The notes under the pieces were generated by a model. It was not told the origin of the DNA. It saw only the letters and a program-made list of their open reading frames with translations, and ran no database searches. 64,000 nt of DNA, taken from the NCBI GenBank assembly GCA_020027875.1, contig JAHRHA010000022.1, positions 34,544 to 98,543 on the forward strand, written 5' to 3'. The stretch is from Micromonosporaceae bacterium (lineage in GTDB: Bacteria; Actinomycetota; Actinomycetes; Mycobacteriales; Micromonosporaceae). The translations under genes and the position numbers were made by a program. Shown one piece after another: positions 45,320 through 54,060 of the stretch (the first letter of the stretch is position 1; each line of letters opens with the position of its first letter).

Positions 45320-48300
45320 ATGACGCGGGCAGTGGGAACACCCTCGGGTGCGGGGGATGCAGGTGCAGGGCCCAAGGGCCGGGGCAAGGCGGCGTCCGGG
45401 CTGCGCATCGAGCGGGTGTGGACCACCGAGGGCGTGCACCCCTACGACGACGTGACCTGGCAGCGCCGGGACGTTGTCATGACGAACTGGCGCGACGGCT
45501 CGGTCAACTTCGAGCAGCGGGGCGTGGAGTTCCCGGACTTCTGGAGCGTCAACGCCGCGAACATCGTCACGACGAAGTACTTCCGTGGTGCGGTGGGTAC
45601 GCCGCAGCGTGAGTCGACGCTGCGCCAGCTCATCGACCGAGTGGTCAGCACGTACCGCAGGGCCGGCGAGGAGCATGGTTACTTCGCGACCGTTCAGGAT
45701 GCGGAGATCTTCGACCACGAGCTGACTTGGATGCTGCTCCACCAGGTGTTCAGCTTCAACTCGCCAGTCTGGTTCAACGTCGGAACCGCCTCCAAACAGC
45801 AGGTCAGCGCCTGCCAGCCATACCACTCGATGGTGAGCACGCCGGCCGGTCTGATCCCGATCGGCAAGCTCGTCGAAGAAAACGCGGTCGGGACCAAGGT
45901 ATTTGACGCCAACGGCCTGACGAAGATCGTCGCCGTCAAGGCCAATGGCTCGAAGGATGTGTTGCGCCTGCACACTAAGGACGGCTACACGCTGGACGTA
46001 ACCGCCGACCACCTCGTCTGGCAGGTGACAGGCGCTGGTGCGGGTGGTGGCTTTGTCGAGGCCGGAACCCTGAAGGCGGGCGACAGGCTTGAGTGGCACA
46101 GTCAGGACGCGTTCGGCGACACCGATCTCGTACGGATCGAGCACCTCGGTCCGATGGAGGTCTACGACATCCAGACGGAGAGCGGTGAGTACCTGTCGAA
46201 CAACATCCGGGTCCACAACTGCTTCATCCTTGCCGTGGATGACTCCATGGACTCGATCCTCGATTGGTACAAAGAGGAGGGTCTGATCTTCCAAGGTGGC
46301 TCGGGGTCGGGCGTCAACCTGTCCCGGATCCGGGCTTCGAAGGAGCTGCTCTCGTCCGGTGGGACCGCATCCGGCCCGGTCAGCTTCATGCGCGGTGCGG
46401 ACGCGAGCGCCGGCACCATCAAGTCCGGCGGGGCAACCCGGCGGGCGGCGAAGATGGTGATTCTCGACGTCGACCACCCGGACGTGGAGGAGTTCATCGT
46501 CACGAAGGCGCGCGAGGAGGACAAGATCCGCGCGCTGCGCGATGCCGGATTCGACATGGACCTCGGCGGCAAGGACATCGTGAGCGTCCAGTACCAGAAC
46601 GCCAACAACTCTGTACGTGTATCTGACGAGTTCATGCGTGCTGTCGAAGATGGCACCAAGTTCGACCTCGTCGGTCGGCTCGACGGCCGGGTCATCGACA
46701 CCGTGGACGCCCGCGATCTGTTCCGAAAAATGGCCCAGGCCGCCTGGGAGTGCGCCGACCCGGGCATCCAGTACGACGGAACCATCAACGACTGGCACAC
46801 CAACCCCGAAACCGGACGTATCACCGCATCTAACCCATGTAGCGAATACGTGTCTTTAGATAACTCTTCGTGCAATTTGGCGTCGCTGAACCTCATGAAG
46901 TTCCACAACGCTGACGGTGGGTTCGAGGTCGAGAAGTTTGTGAAGTCGGTCGAGTTCGTCATCACGGCGATGGACATCTCGATCTGCTTCGCGGACTTCC
47001 CGACGCAGAAGATCGCCGAGACCACGCGCGCCTACCGTCAGTTGGGCATTGGATACGCAAACCTAGGCGCCCTGCTTATGGCGAGCGGGGTGCCCTACGA
47101 CTCCGATGCTGGTCGTTCGGTAGCGGCGGCGATCACGTCGCTGATGACGGGTGCCGCGTACCGGCGCTCGGCCGAACTGGCCGGCGTCGTCGGCCCGTAC
47201 GACGGCTACGCCCGCAACGCTGAGCCGCACAAGCGGGTGATGCGCAAGCACGCGGCCGCTAACGACGAGATCAAGCCGCATGCGCTAGCGACGGCGATCG
47301 CTCGCGAGGCGACCAAGCAGTGGCAGCTCTGCCTGAAGGTAGGCGAGAAGAATGGCTACCGAAACGCTCAGGCGAGCCTGCTCGCGCCCACTGGCTGCCT
47401 TTCCGGTGACACGTTAGTCACGACCGATCGCGGGCTTATTCGGCTCGGTGAACTCGGCGATCCCTTTGGTGAAACGTGGCAGGACTTGGACGAGCTGGCC
47501 GTTTCCACTGACGACGGCCCTCAACGCGCCACGAAGTTCTTCGTCAACGGCGAAGAACCAACGCGCAGAATCACAACACAGGCTGGGTACCGTATACGGG
47601 GAACCTTGACACATCGCATCAAGGTTGTGGAACGTGAGTCAGGAGCGTGGGTCTGGAAGCGGCTCGCGGACATCGAAGCCGGGGATGTTGTCCCAGTCCA
47701 ACTCGGCACACTTGTGGGCTCACCGCGTCGCGTGCCACTGCCGGTTATCGATCAGGCCTATTACACAGCAGATCGTAAACTGCGTGTGCCGGACGCGGTC
47801 AATGCCGAGTTGGCAGAGCTTGTTGGCTACTTCATGGGTGACGGGAGCCTACACGCCAAGGGCGTCCGTCTATGTGTCGCCGACGACATAGACGTCGTCG
47901 AGCGCCTCCGCGTGCTCAGCAAAGGGCTATTCGGCCTTGAGCCGGTCGTAAGGCAGCAGGTCGGGTATCAGGAGGTAACACTCCAGTCTGTGCGTCTTGC
48001 GCGCTGGTGGCAGGCTGCGGGATTTGCAAAGGAGCTGCCGGACGCGGACCACGTCGGTAAGGGCTGGACCCCTCGGATACCTTCTGCGATTCTTGAGTCG
48101 AACGATCGCGCCATCTACGCGGCCTTCCTCCGCGGGTTGTTTGAGGCAGACGGGTCCGTGACCGACCAGGTGCCAGCGCTATCAACGGCTTCGGAGACGT
48201 TCGCGACCGAGATTGTGGGCATCCTTCTAACGCTTGGCGTAGCGACCACGACCCGACGCACGACGAGTGGCTGGGGTGGGCCGATCACCCAGATCCGGCT

Positions 48301-49861
48301 GCGCAACCTCCACCACGCACTACTGTTTGCCGAGGCCGTCGGGTTCCTGAGCGACCGAAAGAACCGGCTGCTACCGGAGTCGGAACCCAGCCCGCTTGGA
48401 TACCGGAGGGATCGGGTCCACCTGCCTCGCGGGGTCTGGAACAAGCTGGTTCCCGCCGGGCATCGGTTCCACAGAGCAGTCACCCAGTCGCTCCGGAAGA
48501 CAGGAGGCGTAAGCCGTTTCGTCGCTCGTCAGCTGCTTGACGAGACACGCGATGTGCGATTGGCGTTTGCGTTGGAATACCTATTCGAGATGGTTGAATC
48601 CAACGAAGACGGTGGCGTTCAGCCGACGTTCGACCTGTCCATTCCGTCCAATGTCACCTATGTGGCGGCTGGTTTCGTCAGCCATAACACAATAGGTCTT
48701 GCTATGGACTGCGACACCACCGGCATCGAGCCGGATCTGGCGCTGGTCAAGTACAAGAAGCTTGTCGGCGGCGGCTCCATGCAGATCGTCAATCGGACCG
48801 TGCCGGAGGCACTGCGCAATCTGGGCTACCAGGAGGAGCAGGTTGAGGCCATCGTCGAGTACATCTCCGAGCATGGGCACGTGGTCGATGCGCCCAGCCT
48901 CAGGCCGGACCACTACGCCGTGTTCGACTGCGCCATGGGTGACCGCTCGATCGCGGCGATGGGCCATGTTCGGATGATGGCGGCCACGCAACCGCTGCTA
49001 AGTGGGGCCATATCGAAGACGGTGAATGTTCCTGAGTCGGCAACAATCGATGACATTGAGAAGATCTACTTCGAGGGCTGGAAGCTGGGCCTTAAGGCGC
49101 TCGCGATCTACCGCGACAACTGCAAGGTTGGCCAGCCACTCTCCAATGCGAAGGCCAAGGCCGTCGAGAAGGAGCCGGAGAAGGTCATCGAATACCGCCC
49201 GACTCGACGTCGCCTACCGAAGAAGCGTCCGTCAGAGACGGTGTCGTTCACAGTCGGCGGTGCGGAGGGCTACCTCACCGCGTCCTCCTACCCCGACGAC
49301 GGACTTGGCGAGGTGTTCCTCAAGATGTCCAAGCAGGGCTCGACCCTGGCCGGGGTGATGGACGCCTTCTCCATCGCACTCTCAGTTGGCCTGCAGTACG
49401 GCGTGCCGCTGGAGACGTACATCGGAAAGTTCACCAACATGCGGTTCGAGCCGGCCGGCATGACCGACGACCCGGATATTCGCATGGCAGCGTCGTTGGT
49501 GGACTACATCTTCCGCCGGCTCGCGTTGGACTTCCTACCGTTCGAGACGCGGGCAGACCTGGGCATCTTCACGGCCAAGGAGCGAGCCGCCCAGGCTCGA
49601 GCCGAGGTGACTGGCGAGGACATTGACCTTGCGGCGCTCGCTTCGAGCGCACCGATCGAGGTCAAGAGGCCGACGGAAAAGAAGGACGAGGGTACGGGCG
49701 GGAAGTCCGCGCCAGGGGTCGGTTCCTCCATGGAGCTGATCGAGAAGGTGCAGAACAAGGGCGCCGACGCTCCACTGTGCTTCACCTGCGGCACCAAGAT
49801 GCGGCCGGCCGGCAGCTGCTACGTCTGCGAGGGCTGCGGCTCCACCAGCGGCTGCAGCTAG
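45320..49861 (+). CDS. nrdJ: Cobalamin-dependent ribonucleotide reductase NrdJ precursor with two inteins
   Basis: 1513 residues; removal of inteins of 136 and 431 leaves 946, normal for actinobacterial class II NrdJ. Exteins cover residues 1-164, 301-692 and 1124-1513. The radical Cys lies in NPCSE (505-509); SACFILAV and SSCNLASLNL supply further active-site Cys; PTG-TIG is the substrate loop. The C-terminus ends in a Cys-rich tail (FTCGTK, CYVCEGCGSTSGCS) used for re-reduction. It makes deoxyribonucleotides using adenosylcobalamin. Both inteins interrupt catalytic motifs, so no activity is expected before splicing. A strong terminator follows. Confidence 0.96.
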   Translation: MTRAVGTPSGAGDAGAGPKGRGKAASGLRIERVWTTEGVHPYDDVTWQRRDVVMTNWRDGSVNFEQRGVEFPDFWSVNAANIVTTKYFRGAVGTPQRESTLRQLIDRVVSTYRRAGEEHGYFATVQDAEIFDHELTWMLLHQVFSFNSPVWFNVGTASKQQVSACQPYHSMVSTPAGLIPIGKLVEENAVGTKVFDANGLTKIVAVKANGSKDVLRLHTKDGYTLDVTADHLVWQVTGAGAGGGFVEAGTLKAGDRLEWHSQDAFGDTDLVRIEHLGPMEVYDIQTESGEYLSNNIRVHNCFILAVDDSMDSILDWYKEEGLIFQGGSGSGVNLSRIRASKELLSSGGTASGPVSFMRGADASAGTIKSGGATRRAAKMVILDVDHPDVEEFIVTKAREEDKIRALRDAGFDMDLGGKDIVSVQYQNANNSVRVSDEFMRAVEDGTKFDLVGRLDGRVIDTVDARDLFRKMAQAAWECADPGIQYDGTINDWHTNPETGRITASNPCSEYVSLDNSSCNLASLNLMKFHNADGGFEVEKFVKSVEFVITAMDISICFADFPTQKIAETTRAYRQLGIGYANLGALLMASGVPYDSDAGRSVAAAITSLMTGAAYRRSAELAGVVGPYDGYARNAEPHKRVMRKHAAANDEIKPHALATAIAREATKQWQLCLKVGEKNGYRNAQASLLAPTGCLSGDTLVTTDRGLIRLGELGDPFGETWQDLDELAVSTDDGPQRATKFFVNGEEPTRRITTQAGYRIRGTLTHRIKVVERESGAWVWKRLADIEAGDVVPVQLGTLVGSPRRVPLPVIDQAYYTADRKLRVPDAVNAELAELVGYFMGDGSLHAKGVRLCVADDIDVVERLRVLSKGLFGLEPVVRQQVGYQEVTLQSVRLARWWQAAGFAKELPDADHVGKGWTPRIPSAILESNDRAIYAAFLRGLFEADGSVTDQVPALSTASETFATEIVGILLTLGVATTTRRTTSGWGGPITQIRLRNLHHALLFAEAVGFLSDRKNRLLPESEPSPLGYRRDRVHLPRGVWNKLVPAGHRFHRAVTQSLRKTGGVSRFVARQLLDETRDVRLAFALEYLFEMVESNEDGGVQPTFDLSIPSNVTYVAAGFVSHNTIGLAMDCDTTGIEPDLALVKYKKLVGGGSMQIVNRTVPEALRNLGYQEEQVEAIVEYISEHGHVVDAPSLRPDHYAVFDCAMGDRSIAAMGHVRMMAATQPLLSGAISKTVNVPESATIDDIEKIYFEGWKLGLKALAIYRDNCKVGQPLSNAKAKAVEKEPEKVIEYRPTRRRLPKKRPSETVSFTVGGAEGYLTASSYPDDGLGEVFLKMSKQGSTLAGVMDAFSIALSVGLQYGVPLETYIGKFTNMRFEPAGMTDDPDIRMAASLVDYIFRRLALDFLPFETRADLGIFTAKERAAQARAEVTGEDIDLAALASSAPIEVKRPTEKKDEGTGGKSAPGVGSSMELIEKVQNKGADAPLCFTCGTKMRPAGSCYVCEGCGSTSGCS
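45812..46219 (+). other. NrdJ mini-intein 1 (no endonuclease)
   Basis: 136 residues between Ala164 and the Cys of CFILAVDD. Cys1 starts CQPYHSMVSTPAG; block B is VTADH; the C-terminus is IRVHN with Cys at +1. There is no LAGLIDADG or HNH motif and no room for one, so it is a natural mini-intein close to the smallest known. It can splice but not home by itself. Confidence 0.92.
47396..48688 (+). other. NrdJ intein 2 with LAGLIDADG endonuclease
   Basis: 431 residues inserted in the substrate-loop motif PTG/TIG. Cys1 in CLSGDTLV, block B TLTH, C-terminus FVSHN with Thr at +1. LAGLIDADG motifs are LVGYFMGDGSL and FLRGLFEADGSV, acidic residues intact. Base composition is less GC-biased than the surrounding exteins. 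Confidence 0.93.
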
Positions 49862-49885
49862 TTCCGAGCAATGTTTGGCTAGCGA

Positions 49886-49929
49886 CGCCAGGAGAAGTAC
49901 GTCACGTGCTTGACGTACTTCTCCTGGCG
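49886..49929. terminator. Long perfect hairpin terminator after nrdJ
   Basis: A 19-bp perfect stem (CGCCAGGAGAAGTACGTCA and complement) with a 6-nt loop, 25 nt after the nrdJ stop. The 3' arm recurs with one mismatch at 53.14 kb. It also lies downstream of the opposing DUF4386 gene, so it may act both ways. Confidence 0.85.
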
Positions 49930-49973
49930 AAGTGAGACGGTTTGGGCTACTGATACGTGAATCAGAGCGACGC

Positions 49974-50708
49974 TCAGCTCGCAACGGGCGACGGCGTGTG
50001 CACGGTTGGCGGCGCTTCGTCCAGTGCCTGCCGGCGCACGCCGCGGATGAGCAGGTATCCGACCATCCAGAACTCGCCGACGCTCGCGGGATACGCGAGT
50101 GCCTCGGCGACGACTTGTGCATCGGGGGCGAGGTACCTGATGAACGCGCTGAGCACGTACCCGACACCGCCACCGACGAGGATCCAGCCCAGGGCGCGGG
50201 GCATCCAGCCCGAGCGCAGCACGCACCAGCCCATAGGGATGAGCCACAGGCCGAAGAACAGTCCTCCCACGCCCCACAGGTTGTCGCTGACCAGGTACAG
50301 AACCTGGACGGTGGCCGACGCGTCGCCGAACGGGTCGGCGGAGACCTGGGCCGCCGTGGCCAACAGTGCCGCACTCACGAGGCCCACGACCGCGTTGACC
50401 AGGCCGAAGGCGGCGATCCCGCTCGCGGCAAAGGGGTCTACGGTGCGGAACAGGCGATAGAACCAGGCGGCGGTGAGGGTCTGGGTAACGACCATGGCCA
50501 GCTCCACGGCAACGCCAGCCCGGGCGAGCGACTCGTGCGTGACCAGGTTGGCCAGTGTCGCGTTGGGGTCGTCGGCCGCGAAGAGCAGTGGGCGGACGAT
50601 GAGGAACCCGAGTACGCCGGTGATCGCCATGCCGAGGTAGAACAGCCCGGTCGTCCGGGCGGTACGGGTAAGCGCGTGCATCGTGGCGAGGCGTTGAGGG
50701 GTTTGCAT
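49974..50708 (-). CDS. DUF4386 membrane protein
   Basis: 244 residues; start at the ATG with AAGGAGAGAT upstream, not at the longer open frame. Six helices are apparent. The pattern RTARTTGLFYLGMAITGVLG at the start and LNLG-type LSDNLWGVGGLFFGLWLIPMG, here reading VSDNLWGVGGLFFG, fit the DUF4386 family. Function unknown. A decayed TetR gene lies divergently upstream, as regulators often do for DUF4386 genes. Confidence 0.8.
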   Translation of the reverse strand: MQTPQRLATMHALTRTARTTGLFYLGMAITGVLGFLIVRPLLFAADDPNATLANLVTHESLARAGVAVELAMVVTQTLTAAWFYRLFRTVDPFAASGIAAFGLVNAVVGLVSAALLATAAQVSADPFGDASATVQVLYLVSDNLWGVGGLFFGLWLIPMGWCVLRSGWMPRALGWILVGGGVGYVLSAFIRYLAPDAQVVAEALAYPASVGEFWMVGYLLIRGVRRQALDEAPPTVHTPSPVAS

Positions 50709-50727
50709 GATCTCTCCTTGATCTTGG

Positions 50728-51056
50728 GTGCGTGGATACGACGGGATCGTGGGCACGCTCGTCGATGCCGGGTTCTCGTACCACCTCGCACACCGGGCGC
50801 TGCACGCGTTCGGCAGCCTGCCACTCGGGTTCGCGCAGGAGATCTTCAGCCCGGCGTCGGCCGGCGGAGCATACAAGTCGACGCCGCAGAGGCAGACCTG
50901 GCCGCGATGGCCGAGGCGCTGCCGCACCTGACAGCCATGGTGGCAGCCGAGGTCCACGACGTCACCGACCCCACGCTCGGTTGGTGCGACAGTCAGATCG
51001 AGTTCGAGTTCACCCTCGACCTGCTCCTGGACGGGCTCGAACGCCTCCGCCGCTAG
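50728..51056 (+). pseudogene. TetR-family regulator remnant (C-terminal domain, frameshifted)
   Basis: Only the tetracycline-repressor-like C-terminal domain survives, in two frames. The first piece contains LVDAGFSYHLAHRALHAFGS (about 50755-50815). After a shift near 50870 the second reads AAEADLAAMAEALPHLTAM and FTLDLLLDGLERLRR. The HTH part is missing; upstream bases are the promoter side of the DUF4386 gene. It probably once regulated that gene. Confidence 0.72.
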
Positions 51057-51151
51057 CGGTTCACGCCGACGTGACATTCTGATAGCGCTGCTGGCCGTCC
51101 GCTGCTACGCGCCGCAGGAGCGTTCGTCGTCGTGGAATATGGCACGTCCCG

Positions 51152-51176
51152 AATATGTACGCTCCACCGGTAATAG
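51152..51176. repeat. AATAYGTACGCTCCACC repeat, copy 1
   Basis: A 25-bp element that recurs at 54061-54085 in the same orientation with 21 of 25 bases identical. The pair brackets the DUF2157, GDYxxLxY and toxin-antitoxin genes. Confidence 0.5.
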
Positions 51177-51314
51177 AGCACGCTTCGGGCATTGAATGCC
51201 TGCTCACGCGGGAGGGTCGGCAACGAGCCGGCCCTCCCGCGTTGATGGCGCTGGGAGCGTCGTTGAGTACGCGCACTCATGCCGACCGCCCGATAAGGCC
51301 GTCAAGCTCGGTTC

Positions 51315-52478
51315 ATGACGTCGACCTCGCAGATCTCACCGCGGCGCATGGCGTGGCTGCAACGGGAGCTGAGGCAATGGCAGGAAGAAGGCGTTGTTGA
51401 TGCGCTGCTCGCCGAACGCATCGCGGGGCGCTACGCCGCTGGCCGAGGCATGGCGCTCGGGCGGCTCGCGCTCGGGCTTGGCGCCACGTTCGTTGGTATT
51501 GGCCTCATCTGGCTTGTCGCCACCAACCTCGACCAGTTGTCACCGTTGACGCGGATCGTCGGCGTCACCGCCGTCTGGCTCAGCGCGGTGGTCATCGCTG
51601 AGGTGCTCGCACACCGAAGCGCCCTGGCGACCGCCGCGGCCAGGCTGATCGCGGCACTGGCCGCAGGTGCGGTCGTGTTCCAGGCCGCGCAGAGCCTGCA
51701 GGTTCCCGCGTACACCCCCAGCCTGCTTGGTGTCTGGGCCGCCGGCGTCCTGGCCTACACGTACGCCACGTCCGGCGTGGGCCCATTGATCGTCGCCATC
51801 GTGACCGGCACCGGCTGGTATGCGTGGTACGTCGGCGAGCGAACGGGGGACCCCGCGCTCATCGCGGCGTCGCTCGTACTCGCGGCCGCCGTCGGCACCG
51901 CGATCGCCGCCCTGCACGAAAGCCGCTGGCGGCGTCCCTTCGCCCGTCCCTGGCGCCAAGTGGGCGCGCTGCTCGCCCTCGTCGGCCTCTTCCTCGTCGC
52001 TCTGCCGAGCACCGATCGTCCGCAGTCGATCCCCTTGCTGTTGTGGGTCGGGATCGCCGCCGCGGGCTTGATCGGCGGCTTGGCGCTGGCGCTCGGCGAT
52101 CGGCAAGGCCGGCACGAGGTGCTCGCGATCGGCGCTGTGACCGCGGCGACCTTGAGCCTGCTCGCCTGGTCGCCTGTGGATCCTGGGCAGTCCGGGCTGA
52201 CAGCCATGCAGCTGATCCACGCGGTCGTCGCGACGGCTGTCTACGTTCTGACCGCCGCCTGGTTCGCCGCCGTCAGTGCGCTCCACGACGACCCGCACCT
52301 CATGACCTTGTCCACCGGCGCGCTCGTGGTGTTCGTGACCGTACAGAGCTTTGCCATCTTCGCGCCGCTGCTATCGGGTGCGGCCCTGTTCCTCGTCCTG
52401 GGCGTGGTGTTCCTCGCTACCGGGGGACTGGTCATACGTGGCCGGCGCCGCCTCATGGCTCCCACATCGGAGGTGTGA
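51315..52478 (+). CDS. DUF2157 membrane protein
   Basis: 387 residues. A cytoplasmic N-terminal domain (QRELRQWQEEGVVDALLAERI, about 13-35) is followed by about ten helices, the DUF2157 arrangement. It lies 4 nt before a GDYxxLxY gene, its usual partner. The joint role is unknown; members are often annotated as uncharacterised envelope proteins. Confidence 0.82.
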   Translation: MTSTSQISPRRMAWLQRELRQWQEEGVVDALLAERIAGRYAAGRGMALGRLALGLGATFVGIGLIWLVATNLDQLSPLTRIVGVTAVWLSAVVIAEVLAHRSALATAAARLIAALAAGAVVFQAAQSLQVPAYTPSLLGVWAAGVLAYTYATSGVGPLIVAIVTGTGWYAWYVGERTGDPALIAASLVLAAAVGTAIAALHESRWRRPFARPWRQVGALLALVGLFLVALPSTDRPQSIPLLLWVGIAAAGLIGGLALALGDRQGRHEVLAIGAVTAATLSLLAWSPVDPGQSGLTAMQLIHAVVATAVYVLTAAWFAAVSALHDDPHLMTLSTGALVVFVTVQSFAIFAPLLSGAALFLVLGVVFLATGGLVIRGRRRLMAPTSEV

Positions 52479-52482
52479 CCGG

Positions 52483-52959
52483 ATGAACCGCTCCCGTGCA
52501 ATCCTTGTCGCCGTCGCGGTAGTGGTCCAGGTGCTCCTCGTCGTCGTCGGCGTTGCCCCGCAGCTGTCGGCCCGGCTAACCGGGACGGAGTACCGGTTCG
52601 CGGTTGGCCCGGTCGACCCAATCGATCCTTTCCGCGGCGCGTACGTCCAACTGGGCTACCCGGGCCTACCAGTCGACGAATCGGGGATCGAGGGCGACGC
52701 ATACATCCCGCTGACCCGGGACGGCGCGACGGACCTGTGGCGGGGGACCGCGATCCAGCGGCTCCGCCCTGACCGCGGGCCATTCCTCGCCTGTCACACC
52801 GAAGGGTACGGGCCACCGAGGTGCGGCATCGAGAGCCTGTTCCTGAGCGAGGAAGGGGCCCGCCAGGTCGCCGACGAATTGCGCGCCAACCGGGTCGTGG
52901 CTGTTGTGCGCGTCGACAGCCGCGGCAACGCCGCGATCGTGCGACTGGTCACGTCGTAA
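52483..52959 (+). CDS. GDYxxLxY-family membrane protein
   Basis: 158 residues; start at ATG after AGGTGTG, 4 nt behind the DUF2157 gene. One N-terminal helix (about 6-28) leads to an extracytoplasmic domain with the family motif in the form RGAYVQLGY (about 53-61). The family normally forms a pair with DUF2157/DUF4401 proteins, as here. Confidence 0.82.
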   Translation: MNRSRAILVAVAVVVQVLLVVVGVAPQLSARLTGTEYRFAVGPVDPIDPFRGAYVQLGYPGLPVDESGIEGDAYIPLTRDGATDLWRGTAIQRLRPDRGPFLACHTEGYGPPRCGIESLFLSEEGARQVADELRANRVVAVVRVDSRGNAAIVRLVTS

Positions 52960-53137
52960 TTGAGGGGTGTGCCAAGTCAGGAACTCGTTGAGACCGGAGA
53001 TGTCGCTGTCGGGTGTCTAGCCGGCTGCGCGGCTCAGCGGCTCAGTGGCTAAGGTCCCCTTGGCAACCTCCCTGTCAATCGGATGGGCTTCGGCTCGATG
53101 CGCGACGAGATCTCAAACACGTCAGGTACGTCGAGTA

Positions 53138-53158
53138 CTTGACGTACTTCTCGTGGCG
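53138..53158. repeat. Copy of the nrdJ terminator arm upstream of the toxin-antitoxin genes
   Basis: CTTGACGTACTTCTC then GTGGCG matches the 3' arm and loop end of the nrdJ hairpin (49909-49929) at 20 of 21 bases. Here the left arm is only partly conserved (GTACGTC at about 53126), giving a weaker stem. It ends 34 nt before the antitoxin start, so it may also be part of that promoter or operator. Confidence 0.6.
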
Positions 53159-53192
53159 GGGCATCCTTGGCTGAGAACTTGAGGGAGGTTTG

Positions 53193-53609
53193 GTGTCGAT
53201 CACGCATTACGACAGCTACACCGAGGCGCGCGCGCACCTCAAGGATCTTCTCGATGCCGCTGAGCGGGGTCGGGTGGCGACGGTCCGGCGGGACGCTGGG
53301 AGGACGGCTGTCGTTGATGTTGGTCGGCTGCGCTCGGCCCTCGCGTCGTTGAGTCCGTCGGGCGCGCAGGTTGTCGCGGAAGCGGGTGGATGGTCGGTCT
53401 TCATCCCCGGGCTTCCGATCGCTGCCGACGGTGCCACCTTCGATGAGGCCGTCGCCGAGATGATCGTTGCGCTGCGCGAATACGCCGAGGACTGGCAGGA
53501 GCGTTTGCTGGACGCGCCGAACCATCGGGACAACTGGGTGCTGATACAGCTGATCAGCCTTAGTGACGACGATCAGCTGCGGGACTGGCTGGTTGGACCC
53601 GACCGGTGA
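53193..53609 (+). CDS. Antitoxin of a type II toxin-antitoxin module (Phd/YefM-like)
   Basis: 138 residues from GTG with GAGGGAGG 4 nt upstream. The N-terminal half reads like a Phd/YefM-type DNA-binding domain (YTEARAHLKDLLDAAERGRVATVRRD, TAVVDVGRL). The C-terminal half resembles a HicB-type fold (FIPGLPIAADGATFDEAVAEM). It overlaps the next gene by 4 nt (GTGA), the usual coupling of an antitoxin to its toxin. Confidence 0.72.
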   Translation: MSITHYDSYTEARAHLKDLLDAAERGRVATVRRDAGRTAVVDVGRLRSALASLSPSGAQVVAEAGGWSVFIPGLPIAADGATFDEAVAEMIVALREYAEDWQERLLDAPNHRDNWVLIQLISLSDDDQLRDWLVGPDR

Positions 53610-54031
53610 CCTGGCCGCAGCCCACCCGTTCGGATCACGACAAGTTCTGCGACATCGAGGGTTGGACCGCGGTACGCGACGCGCGTGGACGCAGCGGAAC
53701 ACATCACGTAACCCACGAACTCCATCTGCCGGATGGTCGCGTGCTGCGGACGAGGATCTCGCATCCCGTCGACCGCAGTACCTACGGTTCGAGCCTCTGG
53801 AGCCACATCCTCCGCGACCAGCTCGGCGTCTCCGAAGCCGAGTTCTGGAGTTGCCTGCGAGACGGGGTGAAACCAAACCGCGGCGTCCCGGAGCGGCCCG
53901 CCGAGGCGCTTCCAGCGGATCTCGTCCATCTGCTGATCACCCGCATCGGCCTCGCTGAATCCGAAGTTGGGACGATGAGCAAGGGCGAGGCGGTGGAGCG
54001 GCTCAATCGCTTTTGGACAGAGGGAAAATGA
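53606..54031 (+). CDS. Putative toxin (cytotoxic translational repressor type)
   Basis: 141 residues, GTG overlapping the antitoxin stop. It resembles small actinobacterial proteins annotated as cytotoxic translational repressors of toxin-antitoxin systems: THHVTHELHLPDGRVLRTRISHP, then WSHILRDQLGVSEAEFW, then a C-terminal helical part (LLITRIGLAESEV). No catalytic motif is certain. Pairing and overlap are the main support for its role. Confidence 0.65.
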   Translation: MTWPQPTRSDHDKFCDIEGWTAVRDARGRSGTHHVTHELHLPDGRVLRTRISHPVDRSTYGSSLWSHILRDQLGVSEAEFWSCLRDGVKPNRGVPERPAEALPADLVHLLITRIGLAESEVGTMSKGEAVERLNRFWTEGK

Positions 54032-54060
54032 TCCGATCGCATGGAATGCGGGACGGTATT

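Noticed and set aside
45059..46798. 579-codon open frame on the minus strand opposite nrdR and nrdJ
   Set aside because: It lies antisense to well-supported reading frames and its translation is His/Asp/Val/Leu-rich without domains. Long antisense frames are usual in high-GC DNA.
49932..50727. Upstream part of a 374-codon plus-strand frame opposite the DUF4386 gene
   Set aside because: Only its last part resembles a TetR C-terminus; the rest is antisense shadow of the DUF4386 gene.
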